A stretch of 51,847 nucleotides of DNA, from assembly GCA_020630435.1 (NCBI GenBank), contig JAHDBJ010000034.1:1-51847 (forward strand), read 5' to 3'. The notes beneath the pieces were generated by a model that saw only the letters and a program-made list of their open reading frames with translations, searched no databases and had not been told where the DNA came from. Source of the stretch: Saprospiraceae bacterium. GTDB taxonomy: Bacteria; Bacteroidota; Bacteroidia; Chitinophagales; Saprospiraceae. Positions 24,266 through 33,681 of this stretch are shown here, piece by piece (within the stretch, counting starts at the first letter, position 1; each line of letters opens with the position of its first letter). The position numbers were made by a program, and so were the translations under genes.

Positions 24266-25507
24266 ATGAAAAAAGTGAATTTAATAATGCTCAGTTTGAC
24301 TATGTTAGCTGTGGCAACGTTCTTTTTTGGTTGTATGAAATCAGAAGACATCACTCCAAATGCATTACTTGGGCTTGAAGGAGAAGTATTTGTTCCAGTT
24401 CAGGATGAGGCAGAAGTTATCAACTACACTAGCAATACTATACCTGGGAAGTATATTGTTGTGTATAAAAAAGAGGCACCTGCTTCTATGAGAACTATTT
24501 CTGGTGTGAAATACAATCAGCGCCAACAAATGATGAGACAAGATGCTGAAGCGACTTTGGCAAAAGCTAATGTCCCAGCTGAAAAATTGCGTAATGTATA
24601 TAGTACTGCGCTTAAAGGTTTTTCCGTTGAATTATCTGAAAAACAACTAAATGTCCTTAAAAAGGATACAAGAATTGATTACATTGAGCAGGATCAAATC
24701 GTGACAATTGCTATGGGGGGACCTCCAGGCGGCGGTGGCGGTGGTGGTGGCGGACAAGTGACGCCTTGGGGAATCACTCGTGTCGGTGGTGCTATGGATG
24801 GAACTGGTAAAAGAGCATGGATTATTGATTCTGGTATCGACTTAGATCACCCAGATCTTAATGTGAATGTCGCACTTTCTAAAACCTTCCTTGGTGGTAA
24901 CACTACACCAGACGATCAAAATGGTCATGGAACACACGTTGCAGGAACTGTTGCCGCAATTGATAACAACGAGGGGGTTGTTGGTGTTGCTGCTGGTGCA
25001 GAAGTTGTTTCTGTAAGAGTTCTTGATAGAAGAGGGAGTGGTTCTTACTCTGGTGTTATCGCTGGTGTTGATTATGTTGGTGCAAATGCTTCTAGTGGTG
25101 ATGCTGCAAACATGAGTTTGGGGGGTGGTGTTTCCCAAGCTGTTGATGATGCGGTTAAAGCTGCTTCTAGTGCATGCGCATTTGTATTAGCTGCTGGTAA
25201 TGAGTCTACTCATGCTAATAACTCTTCTCCTGCAAGAGTGAATGGTGCTAATATCTATACGGTTTCCTCTATGGCGCAAGGAGACAACTGGTCTTCTTTC
25301 TCTAACTATGGCAATCCTCCTGTTGATTACTGTGCACCAGGTTCTAGTATTAACTCTACTTGGAAAGCTGGTGGTTATAACACAATTTCTGGAACTTCTA
25401 TGGCTGCTCCTCATGTATGTGGGATACTATTATTAGGAAATATAAGTAGCGATGGAAAAGTGAATGGTGACCCTGACGGTAATTCTGATAATATTGCTCA
25501 CCATTAA
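24266..25507 (+). CDS. S8 family (subtilisin-like) serine protease lipoprotein
   Basis: A 413-residue lipoprotein protease. Signal and lipobox end at C23 (FFFGC). Residues about 57-150 are an inhibitor-I9 propeptide (IPGKYIVVYKK to YIEQDQIVTI). A run of nine Gly (155-163) links it to the catalytic domain. The triad is D188 (IIDSGID), H221 (NGHGTHVAG) and S378 (GTSMAAP), with the oxyanion Asn in LAAGNES. The domain ends normally without a type IX sorting domain. The coding sequence is richer in G+C and in GGT/GCT codons than its neighbours, which suggests high expression. A leader hairpin precedes it and a strong terminator follows, so it is monocistronic. Confidence 0.95.
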   Translation: MKKVNLIMLSLTMLAVATFFFGCMKSEDITPNALLGLEGEVFVPVQDEAEVINYTSNTIPGKYIVVYKKEAPASMRTISGVKYNQRQQMMRQDAEATLAKANVPAEKLRNVYSTALKGFSVELSEKQLNVLKKDTRIDYIEQDQIVTIAMGGPPGGGGGGGGGQVTPWGITRVGGAMDGTGKRAWIIDSGIDLDHPDLNVNVALSKTFLGGNTTPDDQNGHGTHVAGTVAAIDNNEGVVGVAAGAEVVSVRVLDRRGSGSYSGVIAGVDYVGANASSGDAANMSLGGGVSQAVDDAVKAASSACAFVLAAGNESTHANNSSPARVNGANIYTVSSMAQGDNWSSFSNYGNPPVDYCAPGSSINSTWKAGGYNTISGTSMAAPHVCGILLLGNISSDGKVNGDPDGNSDNIAHH

Positions 25508-25575
25508 TCAACTAGATAACTGTTTGCCTTAACTGGAAATAAACAGTTGTTAATTTATAAGATTTTAGTTCGGTC

Positions 25576-25608
25576 GGGGAGGGACTTTTTGTTCTTCCCC
25601 TTATTTTA
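25576..25608 (+). terminator. Intrinsic terminator after the subtilase gene
   Basis: GGGGAGGGAC (25576-25585) pairs over ten positions, counting two G-U pairs, with GTTCTTCCCC (25591-25600) around a T5 loop, followed by TTATTTTA. It lies 69 bp after the subtilase stop, and its presence argues against translation starting upstream of 25667 for the next gene. Confidence 0.85.
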
Positions 25609-25666
25609 TATCTTTGGCGATAGCGCTTTAAAGTGTACAATAAACAAACAGAAGAAGACAACTATT

Positions 25667-27220
25667 ATGAAAGCCAGAAATAAATACTTCTACTTCCTTT
25701 CTTTCTTAGAAGGCGGCTCCGTGATGATCTGTGAACTTGTAGGAGCTAAAATGCTCGCACCGTTTTTTGGTACTTCCCTTTACATTTGGGCTGCAGTACT
25801 TGGTCTTACCCTTGGTGGTCTTACCCTTGGCTATTTTCTTGGAGGGAGACTTTCTAGAAGGTATACTAACGATCCCCAGTTGTTATTTTGGGTTTTGATG
25901 ATTGCTGGTCTAGCTTTACTTCTGATGCCTTTTACCAGTAACATTATTATGAATGCTACTATCGAGATGAGCCTTCAGACAGGAGCCCTGATTTCCTTAC
26001 TGGTTTTTATGGTGCCTCCTTTGATATGTATGGGAATGGTTTCTCCGATCATTATAAATCTGCTTACCAAAGATCCAGATAATGCTGGAAACAGTGCTGG
26101 AAATGTTTATGCTATTTCTACCCTCGGTGGTATATTGTTTACATTCTTGATGGGCTTTTATATTATACCAGAATTTGGTATCTCTAAACCAGCAGTCATT
26201 GCAGGGATTGGTCTAGCTATACTGCCAGCAATTTCATTGTTAAAATATCGTAGTAAAATGGCAGGGGCTCTTTTACTGTTGTTGTTTGTATTGGGGGGAT
26301 GGACGATGAGCATAGAGGAAAAAGCCGCTGAAAATTACAATGTCTTATATCATTCCGAAGGTATCTTGGGGCAGGTGAAGGTAGTTGATCATCCATCATA
26401 TGAGTTTACAGAAGATCATAGAATGGGACGTGGGTTAATCGTTAATAATACTTTACAAACTTATATCGGTTTAGATCATGATTTGCAATATAGTATCTGG
26501 AGTTGGGCGCATTATTTTCCGACGGCTGCCAGTATTTATCCACCTGGAAGCAAAGTATTGATTTTGGGATTGGGTGGAGGAACATTAGTCAAGCAATTTG
26601 ACCGACTGGGCTTTGACTCCGATGTTGTTGAAATCGACAAAAGGGTAGGGGAAGTATCTATCAAATATTTCAACATGACTCCCGAAACAAACCTTATCAT
26701 AGATGATGCCCGCCATTACATCAGAACCACGAAGCAAAAGTATGACATTGTTGTTTTTGATACCTTCCTTGGGGAATCTGTACCTGAGCACCTTTTGACA
26801 ATGGAGGGCTTTGCAGACACTCGGAAGATCATGAAGGAAGATGGTATGATAATGATTAACTTCTATGGTTTCATCAAAGGAGAAACTGGGAGGGCTGCAC
26901 GCTCTGTTTTAAAGACTCTGAACGAATCCAAATTTACAACGGAAATCCTCGCTACACCAGGTACGGAAGATTCCCGAAACTTGATTTTTATTGCTAGTGA
27001 TAAAGAAAAGGATTTTAATAAAATTAATTATGAAGAACCCAACTTTCCTCGGATCTCTAACCTTTACGATTACCTTTTAGATGTTCATAAAATCAAAGTT
27101 TCCGATGTCGAAGTTTTAAGGGATGAAACCCCAAAACTTTCTAAACTGTACGCCAAGGCAGCCATGCGTTGGAAGAAAAGCTATAATGCTTATTATCGGA
27201 AGTATTTTTTTGATAAATAG
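25667..27220 (+). CDS. Membrane-fused spermidine synthase-like protein
   Basis: With the ATG at 25667 the protein is 517 residues; a TTG at 25547 would read through the preceding terminator. Residues 8-215 hold about seven membrane helices (FLEGGSVMICELVGAKMLAP, LGLTLGGLTLGYFLGGRLSRR and others), as in fused MFS/spermidine synthase proteins. About 270-470 is a class I methyltransferase-like fold with the nucleotide site LILGLGGGTLVKQF, the acidic EIDKRV, DDARHYI, and VVFDTFLG where spermidine synthases have a catalytic Asp. The usual aminopropyl-acceptor residues are not all present, so polyamine synthesis is unproven. Single-gene unit, convergent with the next gene. Confidence 0.85.
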   Translation: MKARNKYFYFLSFLEGGSVMICELVGAKMLAPFFGTSLYIWAAVLGLTLGGLTLGYFLGGRLSRRYTNDPQLLFWVLMIAGLALLLMPFTSNIIMNATIEMSLQTGALISLLVFMVPPLICMGMVSPIIINLLTKDPDNAGNSAGNVYAISTLGGILFTFLMGFYIIPEFGISKPAVIAGIGLAILPAISLLKYRSKMAGALLLLLFVLGGWTMSIEEKAAENYNVLYHSEGILGQVKVVDHPSYEFTEDHRMGRGLIVNNTLQTYIGLDHDLQYSIWSWAHYFPTAASIYPPGSKVLILGLGGGTLVKQFDRLGFDSDVVEIDKRVGEVSIKYFNMTPETNLIIDDARHYIRTTKQKYDIVVFDTFLGESVPEHLLTMEGFADTRKIMKEDGMIMINFYGFIKGETGRAARSVLKTLNESKFTTEILATPGTEDSRNLIFIASDKEKDFNKINYEEPNFPRISNLYDYLLDVHKIKVSDVEVLRDETPKLSKLYAKAAMRWKKSYNAYYRKYFFDK

Positions 27221-27236
27221 ATTGGATAGGTGAAAT

Positions 27237-27264
27237 GATAAAAGAAAGCAATTGCTTGTTTTAT
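27237..27264. terminator. Bidirectional terminator candidate between convergent genes
   Basis: A perfect 12-bp palindrome AAGCAATTGCTT (27246-27257) is flanked by ATAAAA on the left and TTTTAT on the right, giving a bulged stem with A- and T-rich flanks in both directions. It sits between the stops of the two convergent genes at 27220 and 27286. Confidence 0.5.
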
Positions 27265-27285
27265 TAATGATTATAGTAATAAAAT

Positions 27286-28143
27286 TTATCGACTTTGAAA
27301 AGCATCTTCTAGACTCATAGTTTTATCAATTTGGATGCGCCCTTTTTCATTTTTAATTACAGTAGCACACTCAATAGATTTATCATGTTCAAAAAATAAG
27401 GTATAATTATTTTGAACAGCTTCTTCTAGGAGTTTTGACTTTTCTTCCATAGTTTCCAAAGGGCGTAGGTCATAACTCATTACATAGGGTAAGCCGATAT
27501 GTCCCGCAGAAGGAATCAAATCAGCACAATAGACTAAAGTTCCATTAGGTGTAAGAATTTTGAGTAACATCATTGCTTCAGTATGTCCATAGACAAACTC
27601 AACAGCTATATGTTCCTGCCACAGTACATTGTCTGTTACATCGATAAACTTCAGTTTATTTTGTTTTTGTAATGGGACAATATTTTCTTTTAAAAAAGAA
27701 GCCTTTTCTCTAGGGTTTGGATTTAGAGCCCAGTATAGATGGCGCTCATTTGTCCAATAAGTAGCATTTGGAAATGTAGGAACTATTTTTTCATTTTTAT
27801 CTAATGATAAAGCACCACCAACATGATCAAAGTGTAGATGCGTTAGAAAAACATCTGTAATTTCTTCAAAATGTACACCATTTTCTACTAGGTTTGTTTC
27901 AAGCAATTCTTGCTGTGAGGGTTCAAAATGAGAACGAAATTTTGCATTTTGCTTCATTCCAATACCCGTGTCTACAAGTATCTTTTTTTGTCCTACTTCA
28001 ATAAGTAACGCACGCATTGCCCAAGTACACATATTTTGTTCGTCGGGTGGATTTACATTTTGCCACAAGCGTTTAGGTACAACACCAAACATCGCCCCTC
28101 CATCTAGTTTGAAATAGCCCGTATTGATTGTTGAGAGCTTCAT
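27286..28143 (-). CDS. MBL-fold metallo-hydrolase
   Basis: A 285-residue metallo-beta-lactamase-fold protein. The zinc motif HxHxDH is H102, H104, D106, H107 (THLHFDHVGG), with a further His in YGHTEAMML and a late acidic residue in YCADLIP. The entry segment FGVVPKRLWQ and the TGIGMK loop resemble lactonase/AiiA-like and alkylsulfatase-side members, but substrate is not readable from this. No signal peptide, so cytoplasmic. It is the last gene of a series after the DUF2490 gene (11-bp gap). Confidence 0.9.
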   Translation of the reverse strand: MKLSTINTGYFKLDGGAMFGVVPKRLWQNVNPPDEQNMCTWAMRALLIEVGQKKILVDTGIGMKQNAKFRSHFEPSQQELLETNLVENGVHFEEITDVFLTHLHFDHVGGALSLDKNEKIVPTFPNATYWTNERHLYWALNPNPREKASFLKENIVPLQKQNKLKFIDVTDNVLWQEHIAVEFVYGHTEAMMLLKILTPNGTLVYCADLIPSAGHIGLPYVMSYDLRPLETMEEKSKLLEEAVQNNYTLFFEHDKSIECATVIKNEKGRIQIDKTMSLEDAFQSR

Positions 28144-28154
28144 AGGTAGAAAAT

Positions 28155-28817
28155 TTACTTACTCTTTTTAAAATCTTCTAAGGTATAAATTAAAGTAGCA
28201 ACATACATATTGAATGTTATTTTAGGATCAATATTGTAGAAGTCTTCTAATCTATACATTCCTAATAATTTGATTTGATCCGTGACTTGAAAGGTTGTTC
28301 CGATTTCATAACGCACTCTTTGAATCTTATCAAAATTATTAAATCTAAACCATGGTTCAATAGCTGCAAAGGGTTGGAACTTTTTCATCTTTGGCAATGT
28401 AAATACTGTTTTCCAGCGTAGAAAATCAGCATCAGGAATATCTTTAATGTCTAAAGCAAGGTGAAAGCGCAAACTACTGCTCAGTTTCATCTTATTCAAG
28501 GCACGACCATAACCAATGTCAAACCATAGAAATTGTCGATCACTACGATCAGGCATAAACCAAGTCCGTGTAATAAATTGACCATACCAACCTTTACCTA
28601 ATTTGTGCTTAATGGATAAGTCTATTGAACTATTTTGATACTCGCTTAGCCCTTCATTAAAACGGAAGATAGGAGCGATGGCTACTGATGTTTTATCGTT
28701 TAGCTGGTGCTGCACTTTAACAGATGCCCATAGAATGTCATCTGTAATTTGACTGTAAACATTGTTAAGTAGAAAAAATAAAAAGAGGAAAGGCAATACT
28801 GTCTTAAAATTCAACAT
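28155..28817 (-). CDS. DUF2490 domain protein, predicted outer-membrane beta-barrel
   Basis: With the ATG at 28817 the protein is 220 residues; a TTG seven codons upstream is the alternative. A signal peptide (LNFKTVLPFLFLFFLL...YSQ) is followed by alternating amphipathic strands, e.g. LWASVKVQHQLNDKTSVAIAPIFRF, and it ends in an aromatic-rich strand, as in DUF2490 proteins modelled as small outer membrane barrels. Function is unknown. It is 11 bp upstream of the MBL hydrolase gene and 124 bp downstream of oligopeptidase B. Confidence 0.82.
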   Translation of the reverse strand: MLNFKTVLPFLFLFFLLNNVYSQITDDILWASVKVQHQLNDKTSVAIAPIFRFNEGLSEYQNSSIDLSIKHKLGKGWYGQFITRTWFMPDRSDRQFLWFDIGYGRALNKMKLSSSLRFHLALDIKDIPDADFLRWKTVFTLPKMKKFQPFAAIEPWFRFNNFDKIQRVRYEIGTTFQVTDQIKLLGMYRLEDFYNIDPKITFNMYVATLIYTLEDFKKSK

Positions 28818-28941
28818 AATTATTTTAGTCTTTATCAAAAATAGTTAAACGTATTATGGATATTTGAAATTGAATAAATTCGACACAAAAATACTTTTCC
28901 TCTTTTGATTTTAGCAATTTATTTTCTAAAAATATTTTCTA

Positions 28942-31176
28942 TTAATCTTTCATTTTACCTTCATTAATACCCAATAAATCCAAGAAGAAGGCATACTCCA
29001 TGGCCGTTTCTTTGAATTTTCGGAATCGCCCCGAAGCTCCTCCATGCCCTGCTTCCATATTGGTATGTAAAAGAAGAGGGGTATTATCGGTCTTCATTTC
29101 TCTTAGTTTGGCGACCCATTTAGCAGGTTCCCAATATTGTACTTGGCTATCATGGAGACCTGTGGTAACCAACATGGCTGGGTATGCTTGCTTTTTTACA
29201 TTATCGTAGGGAGAGTAAGATTTTATATAATCATAATAATCTTTTTCATTGGGATTTCCCCATTCATCGTATTCTCCAGTTGTCAAAGGAATACTTTCAT
29301 CAAGCATCGTCGTAATAACATCAACAAAAGGAACTGCCGCAACGACACCTCTAAACAATTCAGGGCGCATATTGATAACAGCTCCCATTAAAAGCCCCCC
29401 AGCACTTCCACCCATCGCAAATAGTTTTTCACTATTTGTATATTTATTGGCAATAAGGTGATCCGCACAATCAATATAATCAGTAAATGTATTTTTCTTT
29501 TTGAAAAATTTACCATTCTCGTACCAGTGTCTCCCCATTTCAGAACCACCTCGTATATGTGCTATGGCATAAATAAAACCTCGATCCAGTAAACTTAATC
29601 TTACCGAACTAAAATAGGGATCCATACTATACCCATAAGAACCATAAGCGTAGAGTAAGAGAGGGGCGTTGCCATCTACTGTTGTTCCTTTTTTATAAAC
29701 AATAGAAATCGGTACTTCAGCACCGTCTCTTGCCTTAGCGTAAATTCGTTCAGAAGTATAATTATTTTTATCAAATGTATTGGATACGATCTCTTGTTCT
29801 TTCAATAAGGTACGTTCTTTTGTACGCATATTATAATCAAATGTAGAACTAGGCGTGGTTAATGAGGTATATCCAAAACGCAATACATCGGTATCAAAAT
29901 CCATATTGACCGAAGAATAAATTAAATGGGAATCTTCATCAAATTTAATATAATGTTCTTTTGAACCATCGCTAGGAATGACTCTTAATTCAGTAATTCC
30001 TTTTATGCGTTCGCTTAAAACCATATAATCGTTAAAAATCTCAACGCCTTCGAGCAGTACATCAGAGCGATGAGGAATGACCTCTTTCCAATTCTCTTTA
30101 CTAGGACTAGAAACAGGTGCTTCCATTAATCTAAAGTTTCTGGCTTCCCAATTGGTCAATATATAAAATTTGTCTTTATAATGATTAATGCTATATTCTA
30201 ATTTAGTACCTTTAGCGGGACGCTTTTGGATATATTGAAACTTGCCTGTTGGATTATTCGCATCTAGATATTGGTATTCGTTTGCTAATGTAGAATAACT
30301 ACCTATAATAAGGTATTTATCTGATTTAGTTTTATAAACAAAAGTGCCATAAACATCATCTTTTTCATGAAAGATTTCTTTATCCTCACTAGTAGGTTGA
30401 CCTAGTTCATGCCTGAAAACTTTATGGCTTCTTAGTGTTTCACTTTCTTTGGCAGTATAGAAAACCGTCTTATTGTCATTTGCCCAAGGCGCAAAACCCG
30501 TTGTATTAGGAATTTTATCTTCATATATTTCTCCAGTTTCCAAGTTTTTGAAATGGATCGTATAAATTCTTCGACTTAGAGTATCGACTCCAAAAGCTAA
30601 AATTTTGTTATTTGGACTGACACTCAAACCGTTGATATTATAATAGTCATATCCTTTGGCCATTTCATTGACATTGAGCATGATTTCTTCTGTGTCCTCT
30701 AAAGAGCCTTTTTTTCTACAATAAATGGGATATTCTCCACCTTCTTCATATCTAGTATAGTAGAAATAACCATTATCTTTGTATGGAACAGAGGAGTCGT
30801 CTTTTTTAATCCTACCTACTATTTCATCATATAATTTTTCTTGAAAATCAGTAGTATGAGAAAGGAGTTCATCTTTATAACTATTTTCAGCGGTAAGATA
30901 ATCTAAGACTTCTTTGGTATGTTCATCAGGATCTTTAGCATTTTTTTGCTCATCACTTAGTCGCATCCAATAATAATTATCGACTCTAGTATCTCCATGA
31001 ATTGTCATTTCTTTAGCTACTTTTTTGGCTAATGGAGGCTTTATATCTTGTTTCTGGTGCATGTTAACAATGTTTTTTTCTGTTGTATTTTTTTCAGATG
31101 TGCAAGAATAAATAAAAATTAGAATACTAGCGAGTAGTATTTGAGAAATAATTGAAATTGATTTAATTGAAAGCAT
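28942..31176 (-). CDS. Oligopeptidase B-like S9 family peptidase (lipoprotein)
   Basis: A 744-residue prolyl-oligopeptidase family protein. The lipoprotein signal ends at the Cys in LIFIYSCTSE (about residue 25). About 50-470 is the seven-bladed propeller. The C-terminal alpha/beta hydrolase carries S591 in GGSAGG, D676 in GLHDSQV and H711 in AGHGGASGR. The IRGGSEMGRHWYENGKFFKKKNTF region is typical of oligopeptidase B, which cuts after basic residues in short peptides. As a lipoprotein it would act in the periplasm, unlike the cytoplasmic E. coli PtrB. It stands between non-coding gaps on both sides and is probably transcribed alone or with the DUF2490 gene. Confidence 0.93.
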   Translation of the reverse strand: MLSIKSISIISQILLASILIFIYSCTSEKNTTEKNIVNMHQKQDIKPPLAKKVAKEMTIHGDTRVDNYYWMRLSDEQKNAKDPDEHTKEVLDYLTAENSYKDELLSHTTDFQEKLYDEIVGRIKKDDSSVPYKDNGYFYYTRYEEGGEYPIYCRKKGSLEDTEEIMLNVNEMAKGYDYYNINGLSVSPNNKILAFGVDTLSRRIYTIHFKNLETGEIYEDKIPNTTGFAPWANDNKTVFYTAKESETLRSHKVFRHELGQPTSEDKEIFHEKDDVYGTFVYKTKSDKYLIIGSYSTLANEYQYLDANNPTGKFQYIQKRPAKGTKLEYSINHYKDKFYILTNWEARNFRLMEAPVSSPSKENWKEVIPHRSDVLLEGVEIFNDYMVLSERIKGITELRVIPSDGSKEHYIKFDEDSHLIYSSVNMDFDTDVLRFGYTSLTTPSSTFDYNMRTKERTLLKEQEIVSNTFDKNNYTSERIYAKARDGAEVPISIVYKKGTTVDGNAPLLLYAYGSYGYSMDPYFSSVRLSLLDRGFIYAIAHIRGGSEMGRHWYENGKFFKKKNTFTDYIDCADHLIANKYTNSEKLFAMGGSAGGLLMGAVINMRPELFRGVVAAVPFVDVITTMLDESIPLTTGEYDEWGNPNEKDYYDYIKSYSPYDNVKKQAYPAMLVTTGLHDSQVQYWEPAKWVAKLREMKTDNTPLLLHTNMEAGHGGASGRFRKFKETAMEYAFFLDLLGINEGKMKD

Positions 31177-31348
31177 GATAGGAAGATTTGATACGTGTTT
31201 TAAAAGGGTTTTAATTTGTGTTATACATTAAGTCAACCTACTTAATATTAGTATACACTAATGATACTTTAATAACTATCTATTTATATGTAAAAGCAAA
31301 AAAACATAACCAATAGACAAGTAATTAATACTAGAAAAGCTAAATGTA

Positions 31349-31394
31349 TTACAATATATTGTAAATATATTGTTTATGTTGTTAAAAACAATAT
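31349..31394. repeat. Adjacent AT-rich inverted repeats in intergenic region
   Basis: A perfect 16-bp palindrome TTACAATATATTGTAA (31349-31364) is followed 2 bp later by a hairpin ATATTGTTT/AAACAATAT (31367-31375 with 31386-31394, 10-nt loop). They lie just past the DUF2520 stop on the minus strand and could end the tolC-adaptor-DUF2520 transcript or serve as a site for the S9 peptidase promoter. No T-run is present, so termination is uncertain. Confidence 0.35.
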
Positions 31395-31427
31395 TATTCT
31401 TTTAAATATTTGTTTTATGTAAAATAT

Positions 31428-32204
31428 TTAACAATTATTTTGGATGAGTTCTGTAAGTAGGTGGTATAAATCTAGGTATTTTGGATGAGTTTTTAAATAT
31501 TTTAAATGCCTTTCAATCGTTATACTATCTTTTCGAATAGCAGGGCCAGTTTGCATTGCTTTGGGATTGGCTGTTTGGACTTTAAGTGCAGTTTCCAAAA
31601 TCAAAGGCTTTAAAAGGTCAAAAGGGATCTTTTCTTGCTCTAGAATGTCTTGACCAACATGGAAAAGATAATTGGAAAAGTTATTTACAAATACAGCGGC
31701 AACGTGTAGGATGGCACGCTGCTGATCGGAAATTTGATAAACTTTTGACCCTAATTGTAATCCTAGATCCTCTAAGAGATTACGAGCAGTTTCTTTTTTA
31801 GCATCTATACAAATTGGAATTTTTGTAAAATCCGCTTTTTTACGAATAGAAAAGGTTTGCAATGGATAAAAACTACCATAATTTTCAAAATAAGGTTTTA
31901 ACACCTCCATAGGAGTAGCACCCGAAGTATGAACAACTAAGGCATTTGAATTATCTTTTAGACGGGTAGATAATTTTTGAGACACAGCTTCAATTGCTTT
32001 ATCAGGAACGGCAAGAATATAGAGATCACTTGATGGATTTATTGAATGAATGTCATGCACAAAAGGAACATCTAGGATACGATCCAGTTGAAATGCTTTT
32101 TGAGTACTTCTAGTGAAGACTTCTTTTACAAATATATCTCTTTCGTTCATCCTTCTGATAAGGTGAAAACCAACATTCCCTACACCTATAATTGTACATT
32201 TCAT
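31428..32204 (-). CDS. Rossmann-like/DUF2520 domain protein
   Basis: A 258-residue protein with an NADP-type Rossmann N-terminus (CTIIGVGNVGFHLIRRM) followed by the all-helical DUF2520 domain, which begins near residue 130. The HTSGATPMEVL and FYPLQTFS blocks (about 93-120) are characteristic of this family, which is related to 6-phosphogluconate dehydrogenase-like and F420-dependent NADP reductases but has no assigned reaction. Its ATG shares one base with the stop of the adaptor gene (TAATG), so translation is coupled, although a link with efflux is not obvious. Confidence 0.9.
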   Translation of the reverse strand: MKCTIIGVGNVGFHLIRRMNERDIFVKEVFTRSTQKAFQLDRILDVPFVHDIHSINPSSDLYILAVPDKAIEAVSQKLSTRLKDNSNALVVHTSGATPMEVLKPYFENYGSFYPLQTFSIRKKADFTKIPICIDAKKETARNLLEDLGLQLGSKVYQISDQQRAILHVAAVFVNNFSNYLFHVGQDILEQEKIPFDLLKPLILETALKVQTANPKAMQTGPAIRKDSITIERHLKYLKTHPKYLDLYHLLTELIQNNC

Positions 32205-33661
32205 TAGTCCGCTTTATCTACTTTCTTATTGCCATATAGTTCGTCTTTATCTACTTTATTGACCTTCTTACCAGATTTAAGTTTTTTAGAAATGGCAGCA
32301 TAAGGCCCAATAATAATTTCTTCTCCTCCCTCTAAGCCTGATAATACTTGGATATAGGTTTCATCTTGAATGCCTGTTTTAACCTCTTTCATTGTTGCGG
32401 TATCTGCTTCAACTGTAAAAATAACTTCTAGTAACTTCTCTTCTTCACTTAATGTTTTATCTTCTTTTTTAGTCTTGTCTTCTCTTGTTGTAACAGCTTG
32501 AATAGGCACACACAATACATCCTTTACAGTATTGGTATTAATCTCTACAGAAGCAGACATTCCAGGACGAAACGGAAATTTTTTACCCTTCGTCATTAAA
32601 TCTTTATAAGAGTCAGGGTTTATACGAACTTTTACAACAAAGTTCGTTACTTGATCCGTTGTTGCTAGCGCATTTAGATTAGAAGCAGAATTGGCGATCT
32701 CTGTTACTTTTCCAGTAAATTTTTTGTCCAAATAGGCGTCAACCTCTATTTCTACTTCGTCTCCTAAATTAACTCGTAAAACATCGTTTTCACTAACATC
32801 TACTTGTACTTCCATAGAATACAAATTGGCAATTCGCATGATTTCAGTTCCTGTCATTTGTGCTGTTCCTACAACACGTTCTCCTTTTTCAATATTTAAT
32901 TGAGAAACAATACCAGACATTGGTGCATAGATTGTTGTTCGTCTTAGGTTTGTCTTTGTTTCTTTAAGTGAGGCTTCAGCTCCTTTTACACTAAATTCAG
33001 CCGCTTTTACTTGCTCTAAAGCCGATATTTTACCAGCTTCTAAAGCCTTTACATTTGCTTCTGAAGAACTAAGCGTTGCTTGTGCAGATTGAAGGTTGGC
33101 TTCTAATGCTTCCAAAGATGATAGAGAGCCATCATAGTCTGCTTGAGCAATTACTCCTTCCTTAAACAATTCTGAATTTCTTTGATGGATTGTTTTTTGA
33201 TTTTTTATTTGGGCTAAGATATTAGAAACCTGAGCTTTACTTTGTTGGACTTGTGCTTTACTTTGCTGAACTTGTGCTTCTGCTCTTGCAACTCCTGAAC
33301 GAGAATTTGCCAATTGCGCCTTTGCATTATCGACATTAGAAGCAACTCGCTCAACAGCAGATTGATAAGCATCAGGATCTACTTTTAATAATATCTGTCC
33401 AGTCTTTATGCTATCACCTTCTTCTACATATAATTGGACAACCTCACCTGAAACGTCTGAGCTGATTTTAACTTCTTGTTCTGGGTATATTTTACCACTT
33501 GCAGCAACTGTTTCTTTTATGGTTCTTTTTTCGACTTTTTCAACTGTTACTTTAGTACCTTTTGGTTTGCTTTTACCTTTAAAAATAGCAGCTATTAGTA
33601 AAGCTACTGCTACTAGTCCTAATAGGATAAAAAGCCATGTATTTTTTCTTTTCTTTGCCAT
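32204..33661 (-). CDS. HlyD/MacA-type periplasmic adaptor subunit
   Basis: A 485-residue membrane-fusion protein. One N-terminal membrane anchor (about 7-25), a first lipoyl half (EVVQLYVEEGDSIKTGQILLKV) and a long coiled-coil hairpin (about 105-235, very rich in Ala/Gln) are present. The second lipoyl half (TTIYAPMSGIVSQLNIEKGERV), a beta-barrel and a membrane-proximal domain (IQVLSGLEGGEEIIIGPY) follow. It would bridge an inner membrane transporter and a TolC-like channel. The TolC gene is 20 bp upstream, but no ABC or RND pump gene is in this operon. The coiled coil contains an in-frame 21-bp tandem duplication. Confidence 0.93.
   Translation of the reverse strand: MAKKRKNTWLFILLGLVAVALLIAAIFKGKSKPKGTKVTVEKVEKRTIKETVAASGKIYPEQEVKISSDVSGEVVQLYVEEGDSIKTGQILLKVDPDAYQSAVERVASNVDNAKAQLANSRSGVARAEAQVQQSKAQVQQSKAQVSNILAQIKNQKTIHQRNSELFKEGVIAQADYDGSLSSLEALEANLQSAQATLSSSEANVKALEAGKISALEQVKAAEFSVKGAEASLKETKTNLRRTTIYAPMSGIVSQLNIEKGERVVGTAQMTGTEIMRIANLYSMEVQVDVSENDVLRVNLGDEVEIEVDAYLDKKFTGKVTEIANSASNLNALATTDQVTNFVVKVRINPDSYKDLMTKGKKFPFRPGMSASVEINTNTVKDVLCVPIQAVTTREDKTKKEDKTLSEEEKLLEVIFTVEADTATMKEVKTGIQDETYIQVLSGLEGGEEIIIGPYAAISKKLKSGKKVNKVDKDELYGNKKVDKAD
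33234..33275 (-). repeat. Tandem 21-bp duplication within adaptor coiled coil
   Basis: Two 21-bp units (33234-33254 and 33255-33275) match at 19 of 21 positions and encode two identical heptads AQVQQSK in the adaptor hairpin. A heptad-sized in-frame repeat lengthens the coiled coil without breaking its register. Confidence 0.85.
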
Positions 33662-33681
33662 GTTCGTAAAATTGTTTTGAC

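Noticed and set aside
24073-24378. Frame of about 100 codons overlapping the subtilase start
   Set aside because: Its start is ATT/TTG-like context in the untranslated leader, it overlaps the lipoprotein signal in another frame and its translation is not protein-like beyond short stretches.
24842-25414. Long antisense frames opposite the subtilase gene
   Set aside because: They mirror the GC-richer codon pattern of the real gene, have low-complexity Ser/Thr/Arg-rich translations and no start signals.
25547-25666. N-terminal extension of the spermidine synthase-like protein from a TTG
   Set aside because: The segment spans the subtilase terminator and adds an unconserved 40-residue stretch before a normal start.
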